Positions 1 through 11,560 of a DNA stretch of 64,000 nt are shown here, piece by piece. The stretch comes from Hippophae tibetana (lineage: Eukaryota > Streptophyta > Magnoliopsida > Rosales > Elaeagnaceae). Numbering within the stretch: position 1 is the first letter of the stretch; each line of letters begins with the position of its first letter. The stretch is from positions 20,796,669 through 20,860,668 of the forward strand of contig CM072805.1 in the NCBI GenBank assembly GCA_037013495.1. The letters run 5' to 3'. The translations under genes were made by a program, and so were the position numbers. The notes under the pieces were generated by a model. It made no database searches. It was given only the letters and a program-made list of their open reading frames with translations, and was not told the DNA's origin.

Positions 1-3000
1 CACGATCTTACACTTTTCCTTATAGCAATTGACAAATTCAAATCATTAGGAGGTAATTCAATAATATGAGGTTCAATGATGTTACCTTGTGAATTGTCGG
101 AGTGGCCTGTACTCAGGTTGGATTCCTGGACTGGCTCAAGATATGCTCGGTTCTCCGCTCTTTCTTGAGTTGTTTTCCTCCTAGAGTAGACAAGAAGATC
201 ATTGTTTGAGACAAGGAAGTTTGGATCTGTTGAAGTTGAGGATTCATTGAGATTAGTAAGAGTATTTATTTGAGACATTGATTCACTCTCTGGAATTTGC
301 GGGATAGGATTTGTGGGAGACTGAGTGGTTATGATATTCAAAAGCTGGTATTCATTGCCTATGTTCTCCCCCTGAATGGCAGGTTTGGAATAATACGGAT
401 ACTGTTCAAAGAATGTGACATCCATTGTATTATAAAATCGTTTTATGATAGGAGAAAAACATTTATATCCTTTCTGGTATGATGAATACCCTAAGAATAT
501 GCATTTGATGGCTCGAGGATCAAGTTTGCCACTATGATGTACATGGACATAAGCAGAACATCCGAAAATTTTAAAGGGAATATGGGACACGATTTTGGTG
601 TGTGGGTATGTCTCAAGTAGAGTATTGAGAGGTGATTTAAACATGAGGATACGAGAGGGCATCCGATTGATAAGATAGGTAGCTGTAAGAACAACCTTCT
701 CAAGAAGATGCCTATTCTTTCTTTCAGCCACCCCGTTTTGTTGAGGTGTATCAACACAAGAGCTTAGATGGACAATCCCTTGACTTAACAGATAATCAGT
801 AAGGGTGGAAGCGAAGTATTCTTTAGCATTGTCAGATTTCAATACTTGGATTTTTGTTTGAAATTGGATTTGAATCATGGTATTGAAATTTTTAAAAATT
901 TGACATGCTTCAGATTTTTCTTTCATTAGGAATAACCAAGTCATTCGAGTATGATCATCCACAAATGAAATGAACCAACGTGTCCCTGTGATGTTTTTGA
1001 TTCGAGAAGGTCCCCAAATATCAGTGTGAATTAATGAGAAAGGATATGATTTTTTATGTGGAAGATGAGGATATAAAATTCTAACATGTTTTGAAAATTG
1101 ATATACTTCACATTGAAAATCCTTTGAATTTTTATTTCTAAAAGATGAAGGAAAAAGTTTCTGTAAATACTGGAAATTAGGATGACCTAAGCGATAGTGA
1201 TTCAACATGATTTCACCATCATTATTGGACTTAAGATTTAACAAAGCTTTATTCTGATAAGAAACTTCAGATACAACTTGGTGGACTTGTCTTGCCGAAG
1301 GTTCTTCACTTTGGAGGAGATAGAGTCCTGAGCATTCTTTAACACTGTCAATCATCTTCCCCGAATCCAAGTCCTGAAATTCACATAGGTTATGAACAAA
1401 TTTAGCCATACAATGTTTATCACGGGTGAGTTTAGTAATTGATACAAGATTACAATCAAGTGTGGGAACAAGAAGGACAGAATCTAAAGTAAAGGAGTTT
1501 GAAATTTTGGCTGAACCAATTCCTGTTACTTTGGATACTGAACCATCGACAATTCTAACAGTGTGTCCATTCTGGTATGTTTTAAGATTCATGAGTAAGA
1601 GAAGCATCACCCGTCATGTGGTCTGAAGCACCTGAATCAACAATCCATGGTCTCTTAACCTGTTTCACACTAAGTGCATTGAGGGTGTTACCTGATTGAG
1701 CTATAGTGGCAGATGATGTGGTCAAGGATTGTCCAAATAATTTCTGGAGGAGATTAATCTGTTCCTTGCTAAACAGAGCAGATTTAGGTGATGCACTGCC
1801 TTGAGATTGGGAGATAGTTTTTCCATAACTTTCTTTGTTGAAGTGTTGTACGGAGGGTGGTTTCCATTCAGCTGGCTTTCCATGAATTTTCCAACAGGTT
1901 TCCTTAGTGTGATCAGGTTTACGACAATGATCACACCAAGGTTTTCCACGACGAGAACAGTTGTCTGTATTATGAGAGTACTGGTGGCCTCGAATAGCGA
2001 GTGCAGATCTTTCTCCAGTCACGAAAATGGTAGATGGAGGACCCATCATTACTTTCTTCTGACTCTCCTCTTGACGGACTTCGGAGAAGGCTTCACGAAT
2101 GCTAGGCAAGGGTTTTGTTCCTAGAATTCTGCCGCGCACATCATCAAGATCTTTATGGAGTCCCAATAAAAATTTGAAAACCCATTTTTTGTCAATAATC
2201 TGTTTGTACAAGATGCTGTCTGCTGGACATGTCCATTCGTGAACCTCAAAGAGGTCTAATTGTTGCCAACATCGAGTGAGTGAGTTAAAGTATTGTGTAA
2301 CTGACAACTCTCCTTGACGAAGATCATGGAGGATGTTTTCAATCTCAAATAGTTCAGACATATTATCAAAACTAGAATAAGTGTCTCTGACGGCATCCCA
2401 TATTCCTTTGGCAGTTTTGTAAAGAAGAAAGTTCTCTCCAATCTCGTTTGTCATAGAATTGATCAACCAAAACATCACCATATTGTTTTCAGATTTCCAT
2501 GTTCTGTATTGCAGATCGTCCTTGTTCGGAGCTGCTGCATCTCCAGTAAGGTAATCTTTCATCTTTCCACATATAAATATCATAACGGATTGGGACCACT
2601 GAAGGTAATTGTGCCCATTTAATTTATGACTGGTGATGGACATAAGACTATTTTTTGTGGAACCAGCAATTACAGGTTTCCCCATGGCCATTGGTGTTAT
2701 TTTAATTGTAGCTTATATGTGGGTTGATTTTTGTGATTTTTTTTTAGAATTCTAGCTGGGATGTACAGTATCGAGTCAGGTGTACCGTTGTGGGTCGGGT
2801 CGGGTTGTACAATCCGGGTTAGGTTAGATTTATAAATGCAGCTTATTATTGTATTTGGAAAAAACTGGAGAAACAGAAAGCAAAAAAATGCCGCTAATAG
2901 GGATTTACTGGCTTGCGTGACCAGATGATCGGCGACGACGATGAAGAGATTGCCGACGATGAAGATGAACAGATGGCCGACGATGATGATGAACCAGATG

Positions 3001-3172
3001 GCCGGAGATGATGATGAACAGTGTTTGTTTTTCTTCTCTCTTTTTTCCACCTGAAATTCACTCTCTGATTTGAGCTCAAATCTGTATCCAAAAAACAGCT
3101 TCTGCTCGATTTTTTTTCTTTTTATAGTTCTCAGACAGAATTGTTGAGAAAATAAGAATTGGATTTCAAAAA

Positions 3173-3185
3173 TGCTCTGATACCA
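3173..3185 (-). other. Copia primer-binding site (tRNA-iMet)
   Basis: The reverse complement reads TGGTATCAGAGCA, the standard plant copia primer site complementary to the initiator tRNA-Met 3' end, directly next to the LTR. Confidence 0.9.
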
Positions 3186-3396
3186 TGAAGAAAATATATT
3201 ACGAGAGATGATTTGGAGTATGTTCTTCCTCTTTTTTCTGTTATCTTGTTAATGCATATACAATCCTATAAATAGGAATAAGAACTAGTGGCCACTAGAC
3301 TAGTAATATAACAGCTGGTATCACACATAAATACAACTAGTTTTACACTAATACTACAGCCTATACAACACTGATATAGTATAATATTCTCATACA
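3186..3396 (-). repeat. LTR of the copia element
   Basis: This 211-bp segment starts TGAAGAAAAT and ends CTCATACA on the plus strand, giving TG...CA termini. It abuts the primer-binding site exactly. In element orientation it is the 5' LTR. The matching 3' LTR is beyond the window. Confidence 0.85.
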
Positions 3397-3640
3397 TTTT
3401 ACATAACATCATCTCATTCTTTCACATTTGTATCTCAAATGTATAGAATTGGAATGGAAGTTTATAATTTACCCATACATGAGCAAATTAATAGAAGTTT
3501 TTTTCTCTAAGTAAAATAATAAAAGATTCAAAAACGAATATAACCTACTCTAATTCTATATATAATTCTTAAAATCTTTTTTAAATTGTCATTGAGGTTA
3601 CTTATTTTTATAAAATTAAATTTTTTTTACAGGTTATACT
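3397..3640. other. AT-rich spacer between the copia LTR and the hAT remnant
   Basis: No gene is seen in it. The bases immediately outside the LTR would be the target-site duplication, but its partner is outside the window. Confidence 0.5.
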
Positions 3641-5832
3641 ATGTATGAGTTCATTAGTCCTAGTGAATTTCTAAATTTTACCATGTTGAATGATCCTATT
3701 GTTTATTCTAGTCAACCTCAAATCCCTCCACCACCAAAATTTGATGAAGACAAAGACAAAGATGACACTAATGAGCAAGAGCAAACTGCCAAAAGGGGGA
3801 GCAAAATAAACAACAAAAGAAAAGATCAAATGCCACTCAAAGAAAGAGGACAAAGAAGCAAATATCGTGGGTATGGAATCACTTTACTCCTATTTTACCA
3901 GATGATCCCAAAAACCCTAAAGCTACATGTAATCATTATAATAAGGATTATACTTGTCACCCACATAGAAATGGTACTACTTCTATGTCTGTTCATCTTG
4001 AAACACAATGTACGAACATGCTTGATAGAAAAGAGGATAAGAACATGCTTGATAGAAAAGAGGATAAGAATCAAAAGATTTTAAGCTTTCAAGAAAAAGA
4101 GATGGTGAAAGTGGTAAGAATAACTTGCTAGCTGTTTTTTTTTAATAAAGAGGATGCTAGAGATGCTTTGGCAAGGATGATCATTATGGATAAGTTGCCT
4201 TTTAGGTTTGTAGAGGGGAAAGGCTTCCGAAAATTTGTCAAAGCAACATGTCCCAAGTTTCTAGTACTATCTCGAAGAACAGTTGCTCGAGATGTGTAAC
4301 AACTTTACTTGGATGAGAAAAAAATGTCAAAGAATATATTTACTCAAAAGAAACAAACAGTTTCTCACCGTTGATTTGTGGACTTCAAATCAAAACATTA
4401 ATTATATGTATCTTACTACACATTTCATTGATAATAATTGGAGGTAGTAAAAGAGGATTATAATTTTTTGTCAAGTTCATTCTCAAAAAGGGGAAGTAAT
4501 TGGGAAGAACACTTTTGATTGTTTGAATGAATAAGGCATTAGCAATGTGTATGCTATAACACTTGACAATGCAAGTTTTAATAATTTGGTTATTACTTTC
4601 TTGAAAAAGAGATAAAAAGATAGGGTGAGATGTGAGTTCTTGCATATGCATCATTGCGTCAATATTTTAAATTTAGTTGTTATTGATCGTCTAAAGGAGG
4701 TTAAGCCCTCAATTTCTCACATCTGCAAAGTAGTAAATACGTTAGATCTTCTCCTTTGAAATTACAACAATTTCAAGAATTTATGGAGAAAGAATATACA
4801 TAGAATACAAAGGGATTGTTGCCTTGGATGTATGCACTAGGTGGAACTCCACTTATCTAATATTAGAAAGTGCTTCAAAACTTAGAAAGGCATTTGATCG
4901 AATGGAAGAAGATGATTCACTTTATACTTATCATTTTGGTGAAGATGATTCTAATGGGTCACCTACAAATGATAATTGGAAAAATGCCAATGTGTTTATT
5001 AAATTCTTAGACATTCTATGATAGCACATTAAAATTCAATATATCTTTGCATGTTAAATCTAATACTTATTTCCATCAACTTTATAAGATTAATTCTTCA
5101 TAATTCGCATGATCTAAGTCAAGTGATCCTTTGTTGAAAGACATTTCCAAAAGGATGATGCTTAAATTTGACAAGTGTTTAGGGTTAATAGAGAAGATGA
5201 ATAAGTTGTTATATGTAGTTGTTGTGTTAGATCCACGTTACAAGTTAGAATATTTGAGATTTTGTTATTTTGTTTCAATAGTGTGGCAAAAAAGTGTCTG
5301 AATTTATGGAAAGTAAAATTCTTGCATCAATGGTGAGCTTGTATAAATATTATTATAAGATAGAGCATTGAGAAGATAATAATGGTGGGAACAAAGACAA
5401 GGAGGTTCAAGATTCAATATTATTGCAAGGTGATGATCCAGAGTGTGTCCAAGCATTATTATTTTTTCAACACTTAGAACAAAAGAATAACTTGGAAATG
5501 AAAACACCATGTGAAAGTACTTTCTGTAATGACTTTAATATTTTGGTATGGTGGAAGATTAATCGTTCAAGGTTTCTTGCTCGTGATGTTTTAACACTTA
5601 AAGTTTCAAAATTAATATATGAGTAGCTTTTAGTACTAATGGACGAATTCTTGACTCTTTTAGAAGTTCTTTATGTTCAAAGATGGTGGAGGCTTTAATA
5701 TGCACTCAAAATTGGATGTTGTCACTAGATAATAAAAATAAAGACCGACAATAGTTCAAAGATGGTGGAGGTTTTAATATGCACTCAAAATTGGATACTG
5801 TCATTAGATAATAAAGATAAAAACTAACAATA
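3641..5832 (+). pseudogene. hAT-superfamily transposase (BED/RICESLEEPER type), broken
   Basis: Several collinear pieces in different plus-strand frames match plant hAT transposases. A BED-type zinc finger lies at about 3850-4010 (CNHYNKDYTCHPHRNG, with the C-x2-C...H-x4-H layout reading CNHYN...CHPHRN). The segment after it (about 4150-4330) has family-typical wording such as DKLPFRFVEGKGF. Near 4824 DVCTRWNSTYLIL matches the catalytic-region W-N-S-T motif, and near 5540 FNILVWWKINRSRF matches the C-terminal hAT dimerisation region. Many stops and frame changes separate the pieces, so no transposase is made. Two internal tandem duplications occur (27 bp at 4015-4068; 79 bp at 5675-5832). Terminal inverted repeats and an 8-bp duplication were not found. 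Confidence 0.85.
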
Positions 5833-6281
5833 TTAATCTTCAAAAATATGTCGATGGTGTTGAAGTGTGAGGATCTTCAAGTAGGTAACACTTTTAAATT
5901 TTAATATTTTCATCTACTTAAGTAATTTTTTATGTTTATAGGTATTTAACTTTTTTACATTTTTGACATTTTGTTTAGTTCAGAAAGTCTTGTGACTTCA
6001 GTAGATTGACATTTTTGTTATATGATGTGAGTATTGTAAATTAAACTTACTTTGTCTTATTTTACTCTTTTAAGATTCTCAAATGATTTATGTTGTTTTT
6101 CTTTTGTAGACGGATTAAATGAGGAAGATAAATTTAATATTTGGAAAATAATTTCAGTTTAATATTTATTTTGTTGGATTCTAATTGAACCTTTCTTTAT
6201 ATATATATAGGTGGATGAATGAAGGTGAAGTATGGCTATATGGACTTGTTTTATTTCTATAAGTGTTAAATAGACCAAGGT
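5833..6281. other. Intergenic, AT-rich
   Basis: Long T runs and no supported reading frame. It may include the 3' flank of the hAT remnant. Confidence 0.4.
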
Positions 6282-7190
6282 TCCAAAGATGAAAATAGGT
6301 ACCGAGGCGGTTTTCTAAATGAGGCAAAGCATAAGCCTTATTTAAAATTGAAAAAAATACATAAAATTATTATAGCCTATTATTATATAGAGTAAAAATA
6401 CACTTAAAGTTAAAACACAAATCATAAAATGTTTAGATATGTTTTAATATGTTGATCATTATTAGTTACTTCCTCTCCATATTTTCAGTCTACTAATTCA
6501 AATCTCACTCATCATTCATCAACACTCTCGTCAGTATGGGTTTTATCATTCGTTGAATCATCATCATATTTAATTCTAATGTCTTTCATCTTCATCAACA
6601 TCTTTACTTACCTTTACTTTTAGCATTTATTGGTGAATTTTTTCTTTTAGTTCTAGAAGATCTTTCACTTTTTTGGTGTGATTTTCCTTCTTTCCCTCCA
6701 ACCAAAAACTCATCATCAAGTTCATTTATATCCCTTATAGGTTTTCTAGATCCCTATCACCAGCACACTATTCATCATCTAACATCTAATGACACATCAT
6801 CAAGTATCAAAAAATCCTCATCTTCATTGAGTGTATTAAGTTTCATGTTCCCATGTTTTAGTTCTTGTTCCATATAATATAAATCAAAAAATTAATCCTA
6901 AGTGTGCTTAATCGATTTCTTCTTTTTCTTTTTATTTCATTATTTTTTAATTTAATGGCTATTGGGCTTTGAAAAAAAATCTAGGTTTAGTTTAAAAACA
7001 ACAAAATATGATCTTTTATTGTTTCATGAAAGAGGCTTAAGCCTTATAGTGTCTCAAGGCGCATAGCCTCAAAGCATACGCTTCACTATAAAATGTGTAA
7101 GCCTTAAATTATGTAGATGAAGCACTAGCCTAAAGACCTCCATCAGTTGCCTCGCCTCAAAGCACCACCTCTGCGTTTTTTGGAACTATG
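6282..7190. mobile_element. Probable non-autonomous DNA element with imperfect terminal inverted repeats
   Basis: The left end (ggttccaaagatgaaaatag, then gaggcg) and the reverse complement of the right end (agttccaaaaaacgcagagg, then gaggcgaggc) are imperfect inverted repeats. Both ends are rich in GAGGC/GCCTC words, while the interior is AT-rich. On the minus strand at about 6600-6900 there is a charged, coding-like patch (RDINELDDEFLV, then Lys/Ser-rich) that could be a transposase relic. No target duplication was resolved. It could be a hAT-like or other TIR element; the superfamily is not certain. Confidence 0.45.
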
Positions 7191-7728
7191 ATATGGATTT
7201 GTTTCATTTCTACTAGTGTTGTATAATTTAACGGATATTTGTTGAACATTTTTTTACCTTTATTGTTTATATTAGTGACTTTAATGGACTTTTTTGCATT
7301 ATTCATAGATTTTCATGAATTAATGTTAAGTTAAAACTTTTTAAGAATGATTTATGAATTTTAACTATTATTGATATGTTTTATTCCATATTAGTGGCAG
7401 AATATAAGAATTAAAATTACTAGCACACTAAATATCAATTTGTGTGGTTTTACAGTTTCTTGCGGTTTTAAAACCACAACAAGATTTTATTGCGTGGTAC
7501 GGGTTATGCAGTTTGTACAGTTGTTCGGTGTGAGCTGTGTGGTTTGTAGTGTTGTGTGATGCGGTTTTGGAATAACAGAGGGGGAAAGAAAGCAGCAGCA
7601 GCTAAAACCTAAAAGAAGTTAAGACTTATTGCAAAATACAATGGGAAACTAGATGATCAAGAGTTTCAGATAGAAAGTGCAAACAGTGTCATAACTTGGA
7701 AACTAAATATACTATGGTTAATCAGTAG
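7191..7728. other. Intergenic flank downstream of the SPRING1-like gene
   Basis: Around 7440-7570 is a G/T-rich patch with repeated GCGGTTT and its complement AAACCGC-like words, resembling a small inverted-repeat remnant. The rest probably contains the 3' untranslated region of the minus-strand gene to the right. No reading frame is supported. Confidence 0.35.
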
Positions 7729-10700
7729 CTATAGGAAGAACAGCTCACCTACTGTTAGAACCAAACCTGAGTGAAATGAGAAATTAGTAAAACAGAGGAA
7801 TGTTAAAGGTCCCATGAAGACTAAACCATCTCATGGCTCTGACCCATCAAAATCAAAGAAATAAAGGGAAAAAGCCAACAGAGGAAAATAAAATTCTGAT
7901 TTACAATACTAAACATGTTCATCCACCTATCAGAAAATAGAGTTCAGTAAGGATATTCATAAATGTTAAGGATTTGCTGACAGACAATGACATTGTAATA
8001 AATGAGCTAATGTAGCAAAATAAAAAAAATTATCTTACCTGGAGAATTCGATGGCATGGAAAAACAATGATGAAATTCGCTAAGATACGCATTTTCATGA
8101 ACCTGAAACGTTACACGCGCACCCAATTGGCATCACAATGGAACAGATCAATTGAAGATTTAAGAAACAATAGAAATATTCACACATTATTTGGAAGATG
8201 TGAAATCCAAGGTTAATGAATTCATGTGAGCAACACAACAGCTGGAAAGCTTCATATTCTCATTGGATTTCCTTTTAAATCTTCAAGAGAATCAAGACAA
8301 AAGCTACAGTTATTATTAAAATTCTTTTAGACTTCCTATCCAGCCAAATAGTCACCAAGGAAATCCATCATTGAACAAACCACAGAAAAGATGCACAGGA
8401 ATAGTTGTCAAAAAGCATGAAGGAAGAAAAGTAGAAAACAACTACATCAAGTAGCCTTCGAGCATAGAATGCCAAAGACAAAGATGTTTCATGTCATGTC
8501 AGCCTCGAGGAAGCAATTTTAATGTTCTGTCATCCCAATGAAATATGTCCTTGAGCTGTCAAATGAGTATTACTAGTAAGAATACAACTAAAATGAATTC
8601 CTACTCATGACCTTTTGGACCCTAACTATCGTATCAGGTTGGAAGTATATTATGAAAGAGGGAGAGGAAGGAAACAACTGCTACCCTTTAGCAAAATATC
8701 AAGCACATCAAGGAAAAATATCTTAAAAATCACTTACTACACTCTCAGAATTATGACGACACCTTCCAGCACAGAAATCAAAAACACTTCCATAAGTTCC
8801 TGCCAAAAATTTACAAAAATTATGAAGAGAAATTTTGGAAAGATATTGCTTTCTTCACAAACTATATCCTGAGTTTTACTAAATTTATATCCTACAATGA
8901 ATTCATTCCACATGATCAAGCCAGGACCCAGAACTTCCAAGATGGTATTTGAGAATAGCAGTTGATCAATCAATATGAAAATAAACCAAGCTGTCCAAGT
9001 CATGATGCTGGATGGTGAATAACAGCCATTATTGTTATTATAATGAGTATTACTGCTACTTATCACATTAAACCAATGATATTCTATTTGAGATTCAATG
9101 GGCAGTAAGGAAGATAATAAAGATGAATGCCTCTCCGGTAAAGACAAAAAACTTTGGAACTCTATTGTTAATAACAGCCATTATTGTTATTATAATGAGT
9201 ATTACTGCTACTTATCACATTAAACCAATGATATTCTATTTGAGATTAAATGGGCAGTAAGGAAGATAATAAAGATGAATGCCTCTCCGGTAAAGACAAA
9301 AAACTTTGGAACTCTAAATATTTACCTGCAGTAGCTGGTTTGGATATCTTCAGCTTCAGTACATTTTGTATTAGTGTCTAAAAAAATTCCACAAACAAAT
9401 CCCAAAGTGCATATCAGATCATTGAGAAAAGGGGTGGAAAATACTATGGGTAAAATGTCCAAAAGATAAAAATTGAAGAAAGTAGAGAATTACCTTTGAA
9501 GGATTTAAGCAGCATGAAACACAGTATTCATAAGAATTGCAACAGTGTGAAAGAAGGTTGCACCCACTATATTCAAGGGAAAAAAAACACCTCAAGCCTG
9601 TAATTTTTTTTTCAAACAAGATCAATAGTTTATATATCTTATCAGGGAAAGGGGGATAACTCACTGGCAAGAGAACTTGTTTCCTCTTTCGATGCAACAA
9701 CGGGATTCTGGATCCACCGATAGAGCATCACAAACATAGCCTACAATGCAAATACTCATCGTTATGAAAGTAAGGAATGTAAAAATATATAGTCTTTACA
9801 AGTAGCAGTTAATGAGAGAAAGCAAGCATAACAATTATAGTAACTCTTCACACGTTCAGCATTCTTAAGTGACGTGTATATCTTAGGCTATTAGGAAAAG
9901 CCTGAATTCCAAATTGTTGCACTAGAAGCACAGTTGAAGGACTCAACATTCTTGGAAAGGGGTGACACACAAGCATAATTATCAACAAAAAGTGATGCAT
10001 AAGGCAGAGGAAGCTCATCCTCATAAATGTAATTAATATGAACCAAGTTCTTAGTTTAATGATCACATCCTAAACATGATATTTTTACCACTCATTTATG
10101 TATCCAATTAAAGTACTTGTGTAGTTTCTACTTTCAGAGAGGCCCCTCTTTCTTTTTTTATCCCCTTTTTCTGGCCCCTGAAAAGGGGACATACACTTTG
10201 ACATCACAGTAGCACCGGTAACATTTTAGAACCACATTGTAAAATATAATTCAAGTTCACATTTGGAAATCTATTAGACTGCTCCCTAAGCATCAAGGTA
10301 TGTGTCTCACTATTATTCAATTTCTTACACCTTGTCACTCTTGGTGGTATCTCCACAACTCTACATCGACAGTGTTAAAATTTTCAACTAGTAAGCCACA
10401 AGGAGTCACTGTTTCATTACTACTGTTTCCTCCAATAGAGGCTTCTGAGAGTGAAACATCGTAGCATTCAGCACGTTATAGGAGAATCAGACATGTTAAC
10501 CCGGTTAAGAATCAGGGGATTCACCAATTTTCATTATATGCAATCTATAAATACTAACTGTTGTATTCTTCCTTTTTCTTAAACCTTCAACATAACTGGA
10601 ACTTTCACCCTCCCAATCTCTCTTGTTCTCTTTCTGGAATTCTAACAAACCAGTTATAGAAATTACAACCTGAAGGTTACATACCAGTTACAAAAACACT

Positions 10701-11304
10701 GACAGTGTCTTTGAAGTGTGAATAACTCAAAACCCAATAAAGCACATGCTATTCTTGATCATTCAGACAAACAAAGAGAATTAATAACAGAAATAGAATC
10801 TCAGTAAAGAACATAAACCATTATCATCAGAAAGTAAGTATCTTCCTTGAACTGTAGTCCTACAAATTCTTTTCTCAAGAAACCCAACATCTTTCCTGTA
10901 TTCAAGAAACAAAAACAATAAGATGGATTCAATGCTATGATTTGTTACAGACCTTTACATTACTGCTGGGGTGACATAAAAAAATGAAGCTTTCTTCTCG
11001 TTTTCATTCTAGGAGGTGGAGGTAAAAAAAACCAAAAAAACAGTTTCAGATTTATAAAGATTCATTAAAAACTTAAAGGACAGCAATAGAAGCTTACAAC
11101 AAACTTAAAATAATCTAACAGGTTTCATTTTTCATCAAATATAAAAGACTAGATAACACCATATTAGCCTTCTCAGACGCCAATATGGAGAATAAAACAT
11201 ACAGAACAAAATAAAGTATACCTGATAGCAGAAATTTTAGATAGGAATTGAAACACCAAAAGCTGCAGTAGTATGAAGAACAGGTTTAATCGGGATTTGG
11301 GCAT
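7729..11304 (-). CDS. SPRING1: SPRING1-like (UPF0454/C12orf49 family) secretory-pathway protein, eight exons
   Basis: Eight short exons on the minus strand join in frame to 174 aa: 11222-11304, 10819-10895, 9665-9740, 9494-9566, 9326-9377, 8738-8799, 8039-8102 and 7729-7766. All introns are GT-AG with matching phases. Residues about 5-27 form one hydrophobic N-terminal segment, a signal peptide or anchor. The cysteine-rich core reads TTVQGRYLLSDDNGYVC, then ESRCC, CHGC, CCNSYEYCVSCC, then FCAGRCRHNSESV and VHENAY. From memory, the human protein has the same order (CCSAYEYCVSCC, QHENTY). Human SPRING1 sits in the Golgi and promotes site-1 protease activation; a like role here is inference. The start ATG (11302-11304) directly precedes the hydrophobic segment. 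The last exon is the least certain: a good acceptor and branch site (TACTAAT) precede it, but its 12 codons are unfamiliar. Human SPRING1 is about 205 aa. Confidence 0.88.
9021..9316. repeat. 152-bp tandem duplication inside a SPRING1-like intron
   Basis: The segment beginning aacagccattattgttatta at 9021 is repeated at 9173 with a period of 152 bp. I noticed only one substitution (gattcaat versus gattaaat), so the duplication is recent. It lies in the intron between exons 9326-9377 and 8738-8799 and does not alter coding. Confidence 0.95.
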
Positions 11305-11560
11305 TTTCGTCTCGGGAATGAAACAATCGGTTAATGGTCTTTAGCTTCCCAAAACTTCGTCCTTCTTCTCTGAACTGAATAATAGAGCTCGATCCAATTC
11401 AAATTCCAATCCTAGCAAATCTTCCCTTGCCCACCCCAAAAATTTCCAATCTAATAATGTATTAATATCTAGATTTTGATGCTATATTGAGTGACACAGA
11501 GAGAGGAGGGGGACACGAATCATTTGCAATCTGTTCAATCTCCGTTTGCCATAAGTCGAC
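11305..11560 (-). promoter_or_regulatory. 5' untranslated region and proximal promoter of the SPRING1-like gene
   Basis: Minus-strand sequence upstream of the start codon is markedly less AT-rich than its surroundings and free of repeats. It carries CT-rich stretches (CCCCCTCCTCTCTCTGTG near 11490-11510) typical of plant 5' leaders. No clear TATA box was identified. Confidence 0.4.

Larger units (their letters stand above)
1..3396 (-). mobile_element. Ty1/copia LTR retrotransposon, cut off by the window's left edge
   Basis: Read on the minus strand, the order is LTR (3186-3396), primer-binding site (3173-3185), leader, gag, protease, GAG-pre-integrase, integrase, then the connector leading to reverse transcriptase, which lies outside the window. 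The gag region (about 1900-2691) ends in a CCHC knuckle (CDHCRKPDHTKETC). A copia protease motif (VDSGASDHMTGD) lies near 1610-1650, an HYRLGHP pre-integrase motif near 1180-1210, and the integrase core at about 500-1130. The gene order protease-integrase-RT is diagnostic of copia. A short LTR with an initiator-tRNA-Met primer site suggests the Ale/Retrofit group; that is inference. It looks fairly recent but broken, with a small number of interruptions. The second LTR is not in view, so age cannot be estimated. Confidence 0.93.

Noticed and set aside
1801-2124. Plus-strand ORF of 107 codons
   Set aside because: It is an antisense shadow of the copia gag region.
2894-3091. Serine-rich minus-strand ORF
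   Set aside because: It lies in the copia leader and consists of GAT/CGA-type short repeats. Composition explains it.
8737-9147. 136-codon minus-strand ORF
   Set aside because: Mostly intron sequence of the SPRING1-like gene. Only 8738-8799 is a real exon, and it is read in another frame.
9419-9700. 93-codon minus-strand ORF
   Set aside because: It runs through a real exon (9494-9566) and two introns, and the true gene is spliced.
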